The position numbers and the translations under genes are program-made. From positions 1-64,000 of the forward strand of contig CAJWCO010000008.1 in NCBI GenBank assembly GCA_913031145.1: a stretch of 64,000 nucleotides of DNA. The letters are read 5' to 3'. How positions within the stretch are numbered: the stretch's first letter is position 1; every line of letters begins with the position of its first letter. Below are positions 10,766-21,104 of this stretch, in pieces. The notes below the pieces were generated by a model. That model ran no database searches, was not told where the DNA came from, and saw only the letters and a list, made by a program, of their open reading frames with translations. The DNA comes from an uncultured Cellvibrionales bacterium (GTDB lineage: Bacteria > Pseudomonadota > Gammaproteobacteria > Pseudomonadales > Porticoccaceae).

Positions 10766-11557
10766 TTACCGCGCTATATGGCCGCGCGCTCGACCGTAAC
10801 GATGCTCTGACTTCGCCCAGATCGCAGGCCGGGTCCCGATACCTTTTAACTCTCGCTTCACCGCATGAATAATGTACACATTGCCAAACGGAACATTCAC
10901 ACGCTCCAACCATTGCTCCACCTTGGGTGTCTCTGCGCCGGCCCTGGTCTCACGGCCAAACGGCCTGTAAGCGCCGTGATGTACATCTAAAACCTGAAAG
11001 CTAAGTAGCGATAGCCAGTCGATAACCCGACTACAACGCAGGTTGTGAAAGCCATATTGGGGTCGATGCGACAGCATTTGCATAAAGATTTTAAGGCTTC
11101 CGTGACAGCCAAAGGGATTAAAAATGCAAAGTATGATGTGCCCCCCAGGCATGACTACGCGACACACTTCTGCCAGTACCGCTTTGGGTGACGCAGAAAA
11201 TTCCAGACCATGTTTCAGTAACGCCACGTCCACGACACCTGAGGGAATCGGTAATTGACGATAATCACACAAAGCGGAATGCTCGCCATCAGCCTCCGAA
11301 GGGTGAAGACTGAAGCGGTGAAGTTGTGCAAACCCACCTAAGCTGTTCGTGGCGTCAGTCGCTGAAAGTCCCAGCAGCCGATACCCAGGCAATTGCGAGA
11401 ATTTTTCAGTTAAAATGCGCTCCTCATACCCATTGATGTAGCGACCAAAATCACTGCTAAACCAGGGTCTCAGACGCGCCGCAGAAACCCCAAGTTCAAC
11501 AACTTCGATACGCTTTGACATGGCTTTTTTAACGCGTTTTAAGTGGTCGAGTAACAT
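10766..11557 (-). CDS. Class I SAM-dependent methyltransferase-like protein
   Basis: [41 protein letters not shown] resembles methyltransferase C-terminal half; located between rnhA and gloB. Confidence 0.8.
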   Translation of the reverse strand: MLLDHLKRVKKAMSKRIEVVELGVSAARLRPWFSSDFGRYINGYEERILTEKFSQLPGYRLLGLSATDATNSLGGFAQLHRFSLHPSEADGEHSALCDYRQLPIPSGVVDVALLKHGLEFSASPKAVLAEVCRVVMPGGHIILCIFNPFGCHGSLKIFMQMLSHRPQYGFHNLRCSRVIDWLSLLSFQVLDVHHGAYRPFGRETRAGAETPKVEQWLERVNVPFGNVYIIHAVKRELKGIGTRPAIWAKSEHRYGRARGHIAR

Positions 11558-11633
11558 AGTGGGTGACTAAACTAAATTAGGCTCTTATTATGTTCTCTCG
11601 TGTATATAAACGCCAGCCCGAGAATCTAGTCGA

Positions 11634-12434
11634 ATGCTTGATCGTGACGTAAATCTTGATGTCGTCCCCATTTGTGCAATGAGTGATAACTACATTTGGG
11701 CTTTGTGCAACCCCCGCGATGATTCGGTCTTTATTGTGGATCCTGGCGACGCGTCGCCTGTATTGGAGTGGCTCACTAAGACTCAGCATACGCTGGCAGG
11801 CATTCTGATAACCCATCACCACTATGATCATGTCGCCGGCGTTGAACAGTTGTTGGCGCATACGATGGTCCCTGTTTACGGGCCTAAACAGTCCCCAGCT
11901 ACGTGTATTACAGAACCCTTGCTAGAGGGGATTTGCATCATATTGCACGGTCTTGAATGTCTCATCATAGAGGTTCCGGGACACACTCTAGACCACATTG
12001 CCTACTATGTGAAAACGCCCGCTCCACAGGCACCAATTCTATTTTCTGGCGATACTCTGTTTGCTGGCGGGTGTGGACGGCTTTTCGAGGGAACTGCCGA
12101 ACAGATGCACGACTCCCTCAACAAGCTGGCCGCACTGCCCGAGAAGACACGCATCTATTGTGGCCATGAATACACACTAGCCAACCTGCGTTTCGCACTC
12201 GCCGCAGAACCCAATAATGCCGAACTCAAGCAGCGGCTTGAGAACGATACCAAAGCTCGCGCCGATAACCGACCCACATTACCCAGTACAATCGCATTAG
12301 AAAAACGGACTAACCCGTTCTTGCGCACGCAGGTTGCGAGTGTTGCTGCCAAGTTAACAACAGAAACAGGTCATGAAGATCGCATGTCTGTCGATATATT
12401 TAGCATGCTGCGTGACTGGAAAGACCGTTTTTAG
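11634..12434 (+). CDS. gloB: Hydroxyacylglutathione hydrolase (glyoxalase II)
   Basis: ILITHHHYDHVAGVEQLL, LFSGDTLFAGGCGRLFEGTAEQMHDSL, YCGHEYTLANLRFA. Confidence 0.95.
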   Translation: MLDRDVNLDVVPICAMSDNYIWALCNPRDDSVFIVDPGDASPVLEWLTKTQHTLAGILITHHHYDHVAGVEQLLAHTMVPVYGPKQSPATCITEPLLEGICIILHGLECLIIEVPGHTLDHIAYYVKTPAPQAPILFSGDTLFAGGCGRLFEGTAEQMHDSLNKLAALPEKTRIYCGHEYTLANLRFALAAEPNNAELKQRLENDTKARADNRPTLPSTIALEKRTNPFLRTQVASVAAKLTTETGHEDRMSVDIFSMLRDWKDRF

Positions 12435-12502
12435 CGGCCTTTTACAAATGTCTGCGTCGAACGCCCTAGGGCGCCAAAAAACAAAAAAGAAACCTACCCG
12501 CT

Positions 12503-14071
12503 ATGGCTCCTCTCAATCGGCTTGTCTCCTTTACGAAAGCCATCGCTGTCATTATCGCGATGTCGGGTTGCGCAATCATACAGCCCATTGATGCGCAAGC
12601 AGGGGTTACGGAAGCGCCTCTTAGTCCAACACTCGATAACCCATTATTTATGTCGCAGGCACTTCTTATTGACGCTAATCCAAGCGATTTAGATGCTCCG
12701 ACCGACCCGATGGCGAGAATTCAACAAACGGATATTTGGCAACGGATCCGTAATGGGTACCAACTATTACCCAAGAGTCTGCCGCACCGCGTCGCCGCAT
12801 TTCGAAAAGATTATCTTCGCCGACCCGAGTACCTCGCCACCGTCTTCGAACGAGCACGCCCCTTTATTTATCATATTACGCAGGCACTAGACGCTGCCGA
12901 CATGCCACTTGAGTTGGCTCTTCTACCCGTCATTGAAAGCGCTTATGACCCCCTCGCGTATTCGCGGAGCCACGCCGCGGGACTTTGGCAATTTATACCG
13001 AAAACCGGCGAATACTTTGGGCTCCCGCGCACTCGTTGGTATGACGGACGCAGAGATATCGTGGAATCGACTCATGCCGCAATAACATACTTAAAATATT
13101 TGCATAGGCACTTTAACAACGACTGGTTGCTCGCTCTCGCTGCTTACAATATCGGCGAAGGATCATTAGCGCGCAAAGTCAAAGCAAACCGGTCAGCCGG
13201 CGGTAAAGGGGACTTCTGGTCACTGCGGTTACCCCGAGAAACCTACAATTATGTGCCAAAGTTATTAGCGCTTGCCGACCTCGTAAAAAATCCACAACAC
13301 TACGCTGTCGACTTGCCGAACATCGCCAATCAACCTTACTTTGAGGCTATTTCGATCGGCAGCCCTATAGAGGTCGCTGTTGTTTTACAAGAAACGGGCC
13401 TAACGAATTCCCAATTCAGTCATCTGAATCCGGCTTTCAAACGCTCGATAACGCCCCCAACTGGCCAATACCAGTTACTCATTCCTGTCGGGCATAGCCT
13501 GCCATTAAAGAACTTTCTCGCCGACAACAATACCGACGAATGGGTTTCACACGCCGCTTATCAGGTTGTCTCTGGCGACACACTGAGCTCAATTGCTCTG
13601 CGACACAAAATTCCCACGCCTTGGTTAATGCAAGCTAACAATTTGCGTACCGATCGTCTAAGCATCGGTATGACGTTGCGGATTCCAGCGTCCGACCAAG
13701 CACTGTCTTCCCGCACACGTAACGCGTCGCGACCCGAGAGTGATTATCGTGTTATTCGGGGTGACACCTTGTCAGAAATTGCAGAGCGCTTCGCGATGCC
13801 AATGACAACACTACGACGTCTCAATGACCTCGAAAGCGACACCCTCCAAGTAGGGCAGTCTTTGCGCGTCTATGGAAACACATCGAAGAAAGAGCCACAT
13901 GCGATAAGAAAAATTACCTATCGCGTTAGGTCGGGCGATTCTCTTTATTTAATTTCGCGAGCATTCCAAGTCGCGATAGCTGAGATCACTGCTTGGAACC
14001 AGATCGATCGGTCAACGCCGATTCAACCGGGACAACGCTTAACACTATTCGTCAATGCGTTAACGATATAG
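12503..14071 (+). CDS. mltD: Membrane-bound lytic murein transglycosylase D with LysM repeats
   Basis: LALLPVIESAYDPLAYSRSHAAGLWQFIPKTGEYFGL, LLALAAYNIGEGSLARKV; LysM-type YQVVSGDTLSSIA, YRVIRGDTLSEIA, YRVRSGDSLYLIS. Confidence 0.94.
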   Translation: MAPLNRLVSFTKAIAVIIAMSGCAIIQPIDAQAGVTEAPLSPTLDNPLFMSQALLIDANPSDLDAPTDPMARIQQTDIWQRIRNGYQLLPKSLPHRVAAFRKDYLRRPEYLATVFERARPFIYHITQALDAADMPLELALLPVIESAYDPLAYSRSHAAGLWQFIPKTGEYFGLPRTRWYDGRRDIVESTHAAITYLKYLHRHFNNDWLLALAAYNIGEGSLARKVKANRSAGGKGDFWSLRLPRETYNYVPKLLALADLVKNPQHYAVDLPNIANQPYFEAISIGSPIEVAVVLQETGLTNSQFSHLNPAFKRSITPPTGQYQLLIPVGHSLPLKNFLADNNTDEWVSHAAYQVVSGDTLSSIALRHKIPTPWLMQANNLRTDRLSIGMTLRIPASDQALSSRTRNASRPESDYRVIRGDTLSEIAERFAMPMTTLRRLNDLESDTLQVGQSLRVYGNTSKKEPHAIRKITYRVRSGDSLYLISRAFQVAIAEITAWNQIDRSTPIQPGQRLTLFVNALTI

Positions 14072-14123
14072 GGACAATGAGTGCGCTTGTAGCACGTTGT
14101 TCAAACGCCTAGATCACCGACAG

Positions 14124-15974
14124 CTACCGACTGACCGACGACGCCTCTAGCAGACTATTACCATACGCCTGAAACTCTCGGTTGGCCATGGACCGAGCGA
14201 CCGCACGTCGCAAACCCACCTGATCTTCCTCGCTCACCGCAGAAAAATCACCCAGATCATTTCGCTCAAGGGAAATCACCACGAAATCGCCCGCGCGCGT
14301 CGAAAAACTTTGGGTTACTGCGCGCGTTTCTGGGATCATGCTAAACGCTAGCTGGTTTATCTCAGCATCTACATCGCCACTGGAGCGACGTGCTTGCAAT
14401 ACCACTTGCCAATCCAAATTCTGTGCCTGCGCAATTGATTCAATCGACTCGCCATCCTGGGCTTGTTCCACCAGAGCCGTCCCTTGCTGCTGAAGAATCT
14501 GGTTTGCGCGCTCTTCAGTGTAAGCCGCACGCACGTCTTCGCTGACTTCTTCGAAGGTCTTCTGCCGCGCCAAAATATGTTCTTTAAGTTTGACCACCAC
14601 ATAACGGTCGTTTCCCAGTTCGAGAACCTCGCTCGCAAACTGGTCAAATAACACTTCGTCACTAAATCCTGCAGCAATCACCTCGGGAGCGGCGCCTATC
14701 CCCTCGCCACCTGCCCTAGAAAGCGGCTCAGACAGGCCGGCAGGTAATCCAAGATCAGTTGCCAGGTCTGCAAGTGATTCGGCGTTGTAGCTCAACTCAC
14801 GAAGTCTCGCCAGCATCTCGACAAATTCCGTATCCACGCTCTCGGCCATTAACTCGGCGGCGATTCGCTCGGACTCACCCGCCAAAGTAAACGTGGACTC
14901 TTCGGTTTCAATTAATTTAATCAAGTGCACGCCACTGTCCGTCGACACCGGGTCGGATACTTCGCCGACCGCAAGCTTCGCCAAAGCCTGCTCAAAGTTC
15001 TCAGGGAAACTTGTCCCGTCGGTAAAGCCTAAGTCGCCACCCTTGGAGGCTGTGGCAAAATCAATTGAATACTGTTTTGTTAGCTCCGAAAAAGCCACAC
15101 CCTCTGCAATACTTTTTTGTATCTCAGTGATCAGAGCACTGTCTTCCGAGCCAATCAAAATGTGTGCCGCCCGCCGCGACGTTGTAGACGCTAAACCGTC
15201 ACTCTCTTCTTCAAAGCGCATCATTATCGCTTCGTCGGTGACGGTTTTGTCACGCGTTAAGAGTTCCCGATTCAATTCGATAAACTCCAAGACCACTTGC
15301 TCATCAGATTGAAACCGCACTTGGTGTGTTCTGTAGTAATCTTGTAACTGCTCAGGCGCGGGCACAATGTCCGCCAAAATCTGCGCTCTTGGCAGGGTCA
15401 GATAGTAATAATCTCGGGTCTGGTTAAGTAACTCGCTTACCCACTGCAACTCACTGCCCGTGACAAAACTCGACTGTCGATAGCCATCCATCACTTGCTC
15501 AATAATAATATCTTCCGCTAAGCGCCGTTTAAACTCCGCATTAGTCTGACCTCGGTTGCGAATAAAGTAACGGTAACGATCTTCATCAAACGCGCCGTCC
15601 GTCTGAAACGCCTCTACATCCAACAGTATCTGGGCCAAAGTTTTTGGAGAAACCGACATCTTTAAATCGGCAGCGCGTTGCGACAATGCTCGGTTTGTAA
15701 TCAAACGCTCAACCACCGAGGGCCTAAAGAGTTCATCGTCTAACTGATCTAAATTCAGGCCTGGATTTTCAGACAGAATGCGCGCCTTGGTCTGTTGAAG
15801 CTCCCGCTGAACGTCCTGTTCCGAAATGGCATCGCCATTAACACTGGCCACACTTTTCCCACCCGCACCTGTCAGCGATAGTGAGCCAACCCCAGTAAAT
15901 GTGAAAATGATCCCAATAAACGCGATGATGACAATAGCCACCCCACGCATGCGGTTACGAAAACTGTCTAACAT
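14124..15974 (-). CDS. ppiD: Periplasmic folding chaperone PpiD-like (SurA_N/parvulin domains)
   Basis: MLDSFRNRMRGVAIVIIAFIGIIFTFTGVGSL membrane anchor; parvulin segment AAHILIGSED...GGDLGFTDGTSFPENFEQAL; downstream of hupB. Confidence 0.9.
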   Translation of the reverse strand: MLDSFRNRMRGVAIVIIAFIGIIFTFTGVGSLSLTGAGGKSVASVNGDAISEQDVQRELQQTKARILSENPGLNLDQLDDELFRPSVVERLITNRALSQRAADLKMSVSPKTLAQILLDVEAFQTDGAFDEDRYRYFIRNRGQTNAEFKRRLAEDIIIEQVMDGYRQSSFVTGSELQWVSELLNQTRDYYYLTLPRAQILADIVPAPEQLQDYYRTHQVRFQSDEQVVLEFIELNRELLTRDKTVTDEAIMMRFEEESDGLASTTSRRAAHILIGSEDSALITEIQKSIAEGVAFSELTKQYSIDFATASKGGDLGFTDGTSFPENFEQALAKLAVGEVSDPVSTDSGVHLIKLIETEESTFTLAGESERIAAELMAESVDTEFVEMLARLRELSYNAESLADLATDLGLPAGLSEPLSRAGGEGIGAAPEVIAAGFSDEVLFDQFASEVLELGNDRYVVVKLKEHILARQKTFEEVSEDVRAAYTEERANQILQQQGTALVEQAQDGESIESIAQAQNLDWQVVLQARRSSGDVDAEINQLAFSMIPETRAVTQSFSTRAGDFVVISLERNDLGDFSAVSEEDQVGLRRAVARSMANREFQAYGNSLLEASSVSR

Positions 15975-15991
15975 ACGTTCATCCCAAATAT

Positions 15992-16021
15992 AAAAAAGGG
16001 GCGCTAAAACCAGTGCGCCCC
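15992..16021 (-). terminator. Rho-independent terminator downstream of hupB
   Basis: Minus strand: GGGGCGC-ACTGGTTTTA-GCGCCCC followed by TTTTTT. Confidence 0.8.
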
Positions 16022-16061
16022 TCTTTTGGGAAAGGTCGTGCTGACCTTTCCGAGTAAAATA

Positions 16062-16334
16062 TTAATTAACTGCGTCTTTCAACGCTTTGCCTGCCTTAAA
16101 GCTAGGCACGTTTGCCGCAGAAATTTGAATCTCTGCGCCTGTCTGTGGGTTACGGCCCGCTCGAGCAGCTCTGTGCTTCACTGCGAAAGTACCAAAACCC
16201 ACCAAAGATACTGGATCACCATTTTTTAGAGAAGTTGTTACCGCGTCCAAAGCAGAGTCCAACGCTCTCCCTGCAGAAGCCTTTGAGATGTCTGCACCTT
16301 CAGCGATTGCATCTACCAATTCAGATTTATTCAC
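16062..16334 (-). CDS. hupB: DNA-binding protein HU (beta type)
   Basis: [27 protein letters not shown]...[29 protein letters not shown]. Confidence 0.95.
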   Translation of the reverse strand: MNKSELVDAIAEGADISKASAGRALDSALDAVTTSLKNGDPVSLVGFGTFAVKHRAARAGRNPQTGAEIQISAANVPSFKAGKALKDAVN

Positions 16335-16426
16335 ATTTTTTCCCCTTTTGTGGATTTACACTACTAGCTTGAGATTACTTAACAACCAATACATACATGA
16401 AACATGCCGCATCCGTTAGATCACAC

Positions 16427-16455
16427 GTTATACCAACAGCGATTTCGGCGGTCAA
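16427..16455 (-). promoter_or_regulatory. Putative sigma70 promoter of hupB
   Basis: Minus strand TTGACC - 17 nt - TATAAC (GCTTGACCGCCGAAATCGCTGTTGGTATAACG), about 90 nt upstream of the hupB ATG and between lon stop and hupB start. Confidence 0.7.
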
Positions 16456-16498
16456 GCCATGTTTCACATATTCACCTTTTCAGTCAAAAAATATCGAT

Positions 16499-18919
16499 TT
16501 AATGCGTGTTAGCTATCCCTGTCGCTACGTCGTTCTTTGTGGGATTACTCGTCTTATTGAACTCTTCGTCTGAAAGTGGTGTCGGCCTTGTCTCAAACGC
16601 AATGTCTAACACTTCATCGATCCATTTGACTTTACATATTTTTAAATCAGCTTTTATGTTATCTGGAATTTCCTTTAAGTCGCTCCCGTTCTCGTCAGGA
16701 ATAATAACGATCGTGACGCCACCACGGTGGGCCGCCAAGAGCTTTTCTTTCAAACCGCCAATTTTCAAAACTTGCCCGCGTAACGTGATTTCACCCGTCA
16801 TCGCGACCTCTGCTTTGACCGGCGTGCCCGTCAAAACCGACACCATGGCTGTACACATTGCCACGCCCGCTGAAGGGCCATCTTTTGGCGTCGCACCTTC
16901 CGGCACATGAATATGTAAATCGTTTTCCTGATGAAAATGTTTGCGGATGCCGAGCGCTTTTGAGCGACTTCTCACCACCGTGAGCGCGGCTTGAATCGAT
17001 TCCTGCATCACGTCGCCGAGCGAGCCCGTTTTCACCACATTACCTTTTCCAGGTATTGCCGACGCTTCTATGGACAGTAACTCACCGCCCACCGAGGTCC
17101 ATGCAAGCCCCGTTACCTGCCCTATTTGGTTTTCTTTTTCTGCACGTCCGTAATTGTAACGACGAACCCCCAACATATCCTCTAACTGCGCGGGTGTGAC
17201 TTCTTCACGACTGCGCTTTTTTTCCCTAACGTGCTGGGTGACGACCTTTCGACAAATCTTCGCAATATCTCTTTCCAAACCACGCACACCCGCTTCACGC
17301 GTGTAATAACGAATCGTATCGATTAACGCTTCTGACGTGATCGACAACTCAGAGCTCTTTAAACCATTAGCTTTTCTCTGTTTAGGAATTAAATACTTTT
17401 CTGAAATGGCGACCTTTTCGTCTTCCGTATACCCGGGAATTCTGATCACTTCCATTCTATCTAACAGTGGCCCAGGTATATTCATCGAGTTCGATGTACA
17501 AATGAACATCACTTCAGACAAGTCATAATCGACTTCAAGATAGTGGTCATTAAAAGTGTGATTTTGCTCGGGATCAAGAACCTCCAATAACGCAGAGGCC
17601 GGATCACCGCGCTGATCCATCCCCATTTTATCGATTTCGTCCAACAAAAAAAGTGGGTTCTTAGCTTCAACTTTCGCGAGCTTTTGCACCAACTTCCCCG
17701 GCAACGACCCTATGTACGTACGACGGTGCCCCCGAATCTCTGCTTCATCTCGCACGCCGCCCAAGCTCATACGCACAAACTTGCGGCCAGTAGCCCGAGC
17801 AATCGACTCCCCCAACGATGTTTTACCGACGCCAGGTGGGCCCACCAAACACAATACGGGACCCTTTAATTTCTTGACTCGCTTCTGTACTGCCAGAAAC
17901 TCTAAAATGCGTTCCTTGACTTCATCAAGCCCATAATGATCATCGTTTAACGAGACTTCGGCTTCCTCAAGATTGTGCTTTACGCGCGTGCGCTTCTTCC
18001 AAGGTACGCTGATCATCCAATCAATATAGTTGCGAAGCACCGACGCTTCTGCCGACATCGGCGACATCATCTTCAGCTTATTCAATTCCGCTCTGGTTTT
18101 ATCCAAAGCTGCGGCAGGCATGCCGGCATCAGTGATTTTCTTCTCAAGTTGATCCAATTCAGACACGCCCTCGTCCATGTCGCCGAGTTCTTTTTGAATC
18201 GCCTTCATCTGCTCATTGAGATAGTACTCTCGCTGGCTTTTTTCCATTTGCTTTTTGACGCGCCCGCGTATTTTTTGCTCGATTTGAAACAAGTCAATTT
18301 CAGACTCCATCAGGCCCATCAAGTGTTCTAGGCGGCCACATAAGCCTGACACTTCTAAAATTTCCTGCTTTTGCTCTAAACTCAACGTCATGTGCGACGC
18401 GATCGTATCTGCTAGTCGATGCGGATCTTCAATGCCGTTTACCGTAGATATAACTTCAGCGGGCACCTTTTTGCTCAAATTTACATATTGTTCAAACATC
18501 GCGATTGTAGATCGAGACACCGCATCGACTTCCGACTCTAAGTCTTCCTCATGTTTGAGTTCTTGAACCGTGGCTACAATGAAGTCAGTGCCGACGACCT
18601 CGTTCTTTAGTTCAACCCGAGTCACCCCCTCGACCAGTACTTTTAATGTACCGTCTGGAAGTTTTAACATTTGTAAAATCGTCGCCAGTGTCCCAACGGT
18701 ATAAAGGCTTTCAAGCTTCGGGTTCTCATCAACGGGATCTCTCTGCGCCACCAAAACAACCTGTTTGTTGTCTTCCATAGCATGTTCGAGTGCGCGAATC
18801 GATTTGTCTCTGCCCACAAAAAGTGGAACAACCATGTGCGGGTATACCACGACATCTCGCAGCGGTAACAGAGGGTACGAATTTTCAGGAATGCTCGCGT
18901 CTTTTTCTGTCATGTCCAC
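16499..18919 (-). CDS. lon: ATP-dependent protease Lon
   Basis: PLRDVVVYPHMVVPLFVGR, LVGPPGVGKTSLGESIARATGRKFVRMSLGGVRDEAEIRGHRRTYIGS, PKDGPSAGVAM catalytic Ser motif. Confidence 0.98.
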   Translation of the reverse strand: MDMTEKDASIPENSYPLLPLRDVVVYPHMVVPLFVGRDKSIRALEHAMEDNKQVVLVAQRDPVDENPKLESLYTVGTLATILQMLKLPDGTLKVLVEGVTRVELKNEVVGTDFIVATVQELKHEEDLESEVDAVSRSTIAMFEQYVNLSKKVPAEVISTVNGIEDPHRLADTIASHMTLSLEQKQEILEVSGLCGRLEHLMGLMESEIDLFQIEQKIRGRVKKQMEKSQREYYLNEQMKAIQKELGDMDEGVSELDQLEKKITDAGMPAAALDKTRAELNKLKMMSPMSAEASVLRNYIDWMISVPWKKRTRVKHNLEEAEVSLNDDHYGLDEVKERILEFLAVQKRVKKLKGPVLCLVGPPGVGKTSLGESIARATGRKFVRMSLGGVRDEAEIRGHRRTYIGSLPGKLVQKLAKVEAKNPLFLLDEIDKMGMDQRGDPASALLEVLDPEQNHTFNDHYLEVDYDLSEVMFICTSNSMNIPGPLLDRMEVIRIPGYTEDEKVAISEKYLIPKQRKANGLKSSELSITSEALIDTIRYYTREAGVRGLERDIAKICRKVVTQHVREKKRSREEVTPAQLEDMLGVRRYNYGRAEKENQIGQVTGLAWTSVGGELLSIEASAIPGKGNVVKTGSLGDVMQESIQAALTVVRSRSKALGIRKHFHQENDLHIHVPEGATPKDGPSAGVAMCTAMVSVLTGTPVKAEVAMTGEITLRGQVLKIGGLKEKLLAAHRGGVTIVIIPDENGSDLKEIPDNIKADLKICKVKWIDEVLDIAFETRPTPLSDEEFNKTSNPTKNDVATGIANTH

Positions 18920-19028
18920 CTCTGCATTGGAAAAAGCTTAATCAAGCTTTTATAAAATAACGCGTGATCTTCGCAGCCTGATTCGCGTCACCGCGCGAAT
19001 ACAGTAAGACCTCTTCTGGTTTAAATGC

Positions 19029-20321
19029 TTACGCGTCTTCGCTCGCCACTAACTTTCGGTCCTTCTGCTGATAAACGAGTAACGGCTCGTTCTCGCCATT
19101 AATCACCGCTGCGTCCACTACCACTTTGATCAGGTCTTCCTCTGAAGGCGCGCGATACATCGTATCCAAAAGGACCGTCTCCACGATCGATCTCAACCCG
19201 CGGGCCCCTGTCTTTCGGCTAATCGCTTTATCAGCAATTGCATCCAACGCATCGGCTCGAATGTCTAAATCTAGCCCTTCCATCGCAAACAGTGTTTGGT
19301 ACTGTTTGTACAAGGCATTTTTAGGCTCTACCAAGATGGCAACTAACGCCTCGCGATCTAGCTCTTGTAATGTCGCCACGACCGGCAATCTGCCGATGAA
19401 TTCAGGTATTAAACCATACCCAATCAAATCACTTGGCTCTACATCCAGCAGTGTTTCGCCAATGGACTTCTGGCTGTCCTTACTGCTGACCTCCGCACTA
19501 AAGCCAATACCGCCTTTCTCGGAACGATCGCGAATCACTTTTTCTAGCCCTGCAAATGCCCCACCACAAACAAACAAGATGTTTGACGTATCCACCTGTA
19601 AGAACTCTTGCTGCGGGTGCTTACGCCCACCCTGAGGCGGAACTGAGGCAACCGTGCCCTCAATCAGCTTCAGCAGCGCCTGCTGAACTCCCTCGCCAGA
19701 CACATCTCGGGTAATCGACGGGTTGTCAGACTTGCGAGAAATTTTGTCTATCTCATCAATGTAAACAATGCCTCGCTGCGCTTTGTCGACATCATAATCA
19801 CATTTTTGTAGCAATTTTTGGATGATGTTCTCGACATCCTCACCGACATACCCTGCTTCTGTCAGTGTCGTGGCGTCTGCTATCGTAAAGGGAACATCTA
19901 AAAGACGAGCAAGGGTCTCAGCAAGCAGCGTTTTACCGCTCCCGGTTGGTCCAATTAACAGGATGTTGCTCTTGCCCAATTCTACAGCCGATGCATCAGT
20001 ATTGGGGGACTCGCTGACCTGAAGTCGTTTGTAGTGATTGTAGACCGCCACTGAAAGTATTCGCTTCGCGCGCTCTTGGCCGATGACATATTCGTCTAAA
20101 ATTGCCTTGATCTCCACTGGAACAGGGAGTTTGGAAGATGCTTCATCAGGCGAAGTGGCCAAAGCCTCTTCAGAAATTATATCGTTGCACAAATCAACGC
20201 ATTCATCGCAAATGTAAACCGACGGGCCAGCAATCAGGCGCCTCACTTCATTCTGGTTTTTCCCACAAAATGAGCAAAACAACAGCTTACCGCCCTCCGT
20301 CGAGTTGTTCTTATCGCCCAT
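19029..20321 (-). CDS. clpX: ATP-dependent Clp protease ATP-binding subunit ClpX
   Basis: [36 protein letters not shown] zinc finger; [22 protein letters not shown]. Start at MGDKNNS preferred over ORF-track start (20372). Confidence 0.98.
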   Translation of the reverse strand: MGDKNNSTEGGKLLFCSFCGKNQNEVRRLIAGPSVYICDECVDLCNDIISEEALATSPDEASSKLPVPVEIKAILDEYVIGQERAKRILSVAVYNHYKRLQVSESPNTDASAVELGKSNILLIGPTGSGKTLLAETLARLLDVPFTIADATTLTEAGYVGEDVENIIQKLLQKCDYDVDKAQRGIVYIDEIDKISRKSDNPSITRDVSGEGVQQALLKLIEGTVASVPPQGGRKHPQQEFLQVDTSNILFVCGGAFAGLEKVIRDRSEKGGIGFSAEVSSKDSQKSIGETLLDVEPSDLIGYGLIPEFIGRLPVVATLQELDREALVAILVEPKNALYKQYQTLFAMEGLDLDIRADALDAIADKAISRKTGARGLRSIVETVLLDTMYRAPSEEDLIKVVVDAAVINGENEPLLVYQQKDRKLVASEDA

Positions 20322-20405
20322 TGGGTACCTCCTATCATGTCTAACAAAACAATCCCTACATAGCAAAACCACTGCACATAAGGATATAGGAAAAGGGTAG
20401 CGACT

Positions 20406-21008
20406 CTACGCCCGTTTGTCTAGCACGTCATCGACCAAACCGTACTCTTTGGACTCGTCAGCACTCATGAACGTGTCCCTCTCGGTATCCTTCGCCACTT
20501 TTTCTACCGACTGTCCAGTGTGCTTGGCTAACAATGTATTTAGGCGATCTTTTGTTTTCAGAATCTCTTGAGATTGAATATGAATGTCAGTTGCCTGACC
20601 CTGCGCGCCGCCGCTAGGTTGGTGGATCATAGTCCGGGAATTGGGCAAGCAAAAGCGTTTTCCCGAAGCGCCCGCCGCGAGCAAAAATGCCCCCATTGAT
20701 GCAGCGTGGCCTATACACATGGTACTTACGTCAGGCTTAATAAATTGCATCGTGTCATAAATCGACAACCCTGCTGTCACCGAACCGCCCGGCGAGTTGA
20801 TATATAAGTGGATATCTTTGTCGGGGTTCTCTGACTCGAGGAACAGCAGCTGCGCCACGATTAGATTCGCCATATGATCTTCGACTTGGCCGACTAAAAA
20901 AATCACGCGCTCTTTTAGCAACCGCGAATAGATATCATACGAACGCTCACCGCGTGATGTCTGCTCGACCACCATCGGCACTAGTCCACTCGCTTGTATC
21001 TCATTCAT
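20406..21008 (-). CDS. clpP: ATP-dependent Clp protease proteolytic subunit
   Basis: [68 protein letters not shown]. Confidence 0.98.
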   Translation of the reverse strand: MNEIQASGLVPMVVEQTSRGERSYDIYSRLLKERVIFLVGQVEDHMANLIVAQLLFLESENPDKDIHLYINSPGGSVTAGLSIYDTMQFIKPDVSTMCIGHAASMGAFLLAAGASGKRFCLPNSRTMIHQPSGGAQGQATDIHIQSQEILKTKDRLNTLLAKHTGQSVEKVAKDTERDTFMSADESKEYGLVDDVLDKRA

Positions 21009-21104
21009 AACTCTGCTCTCTTATATAATCGCGCGTGCATTAAACATTTTAGATGTAGCAAACATACGCTCCGTACGGGGGGATTGGATGTTAATTTGCT
21101 CCAC

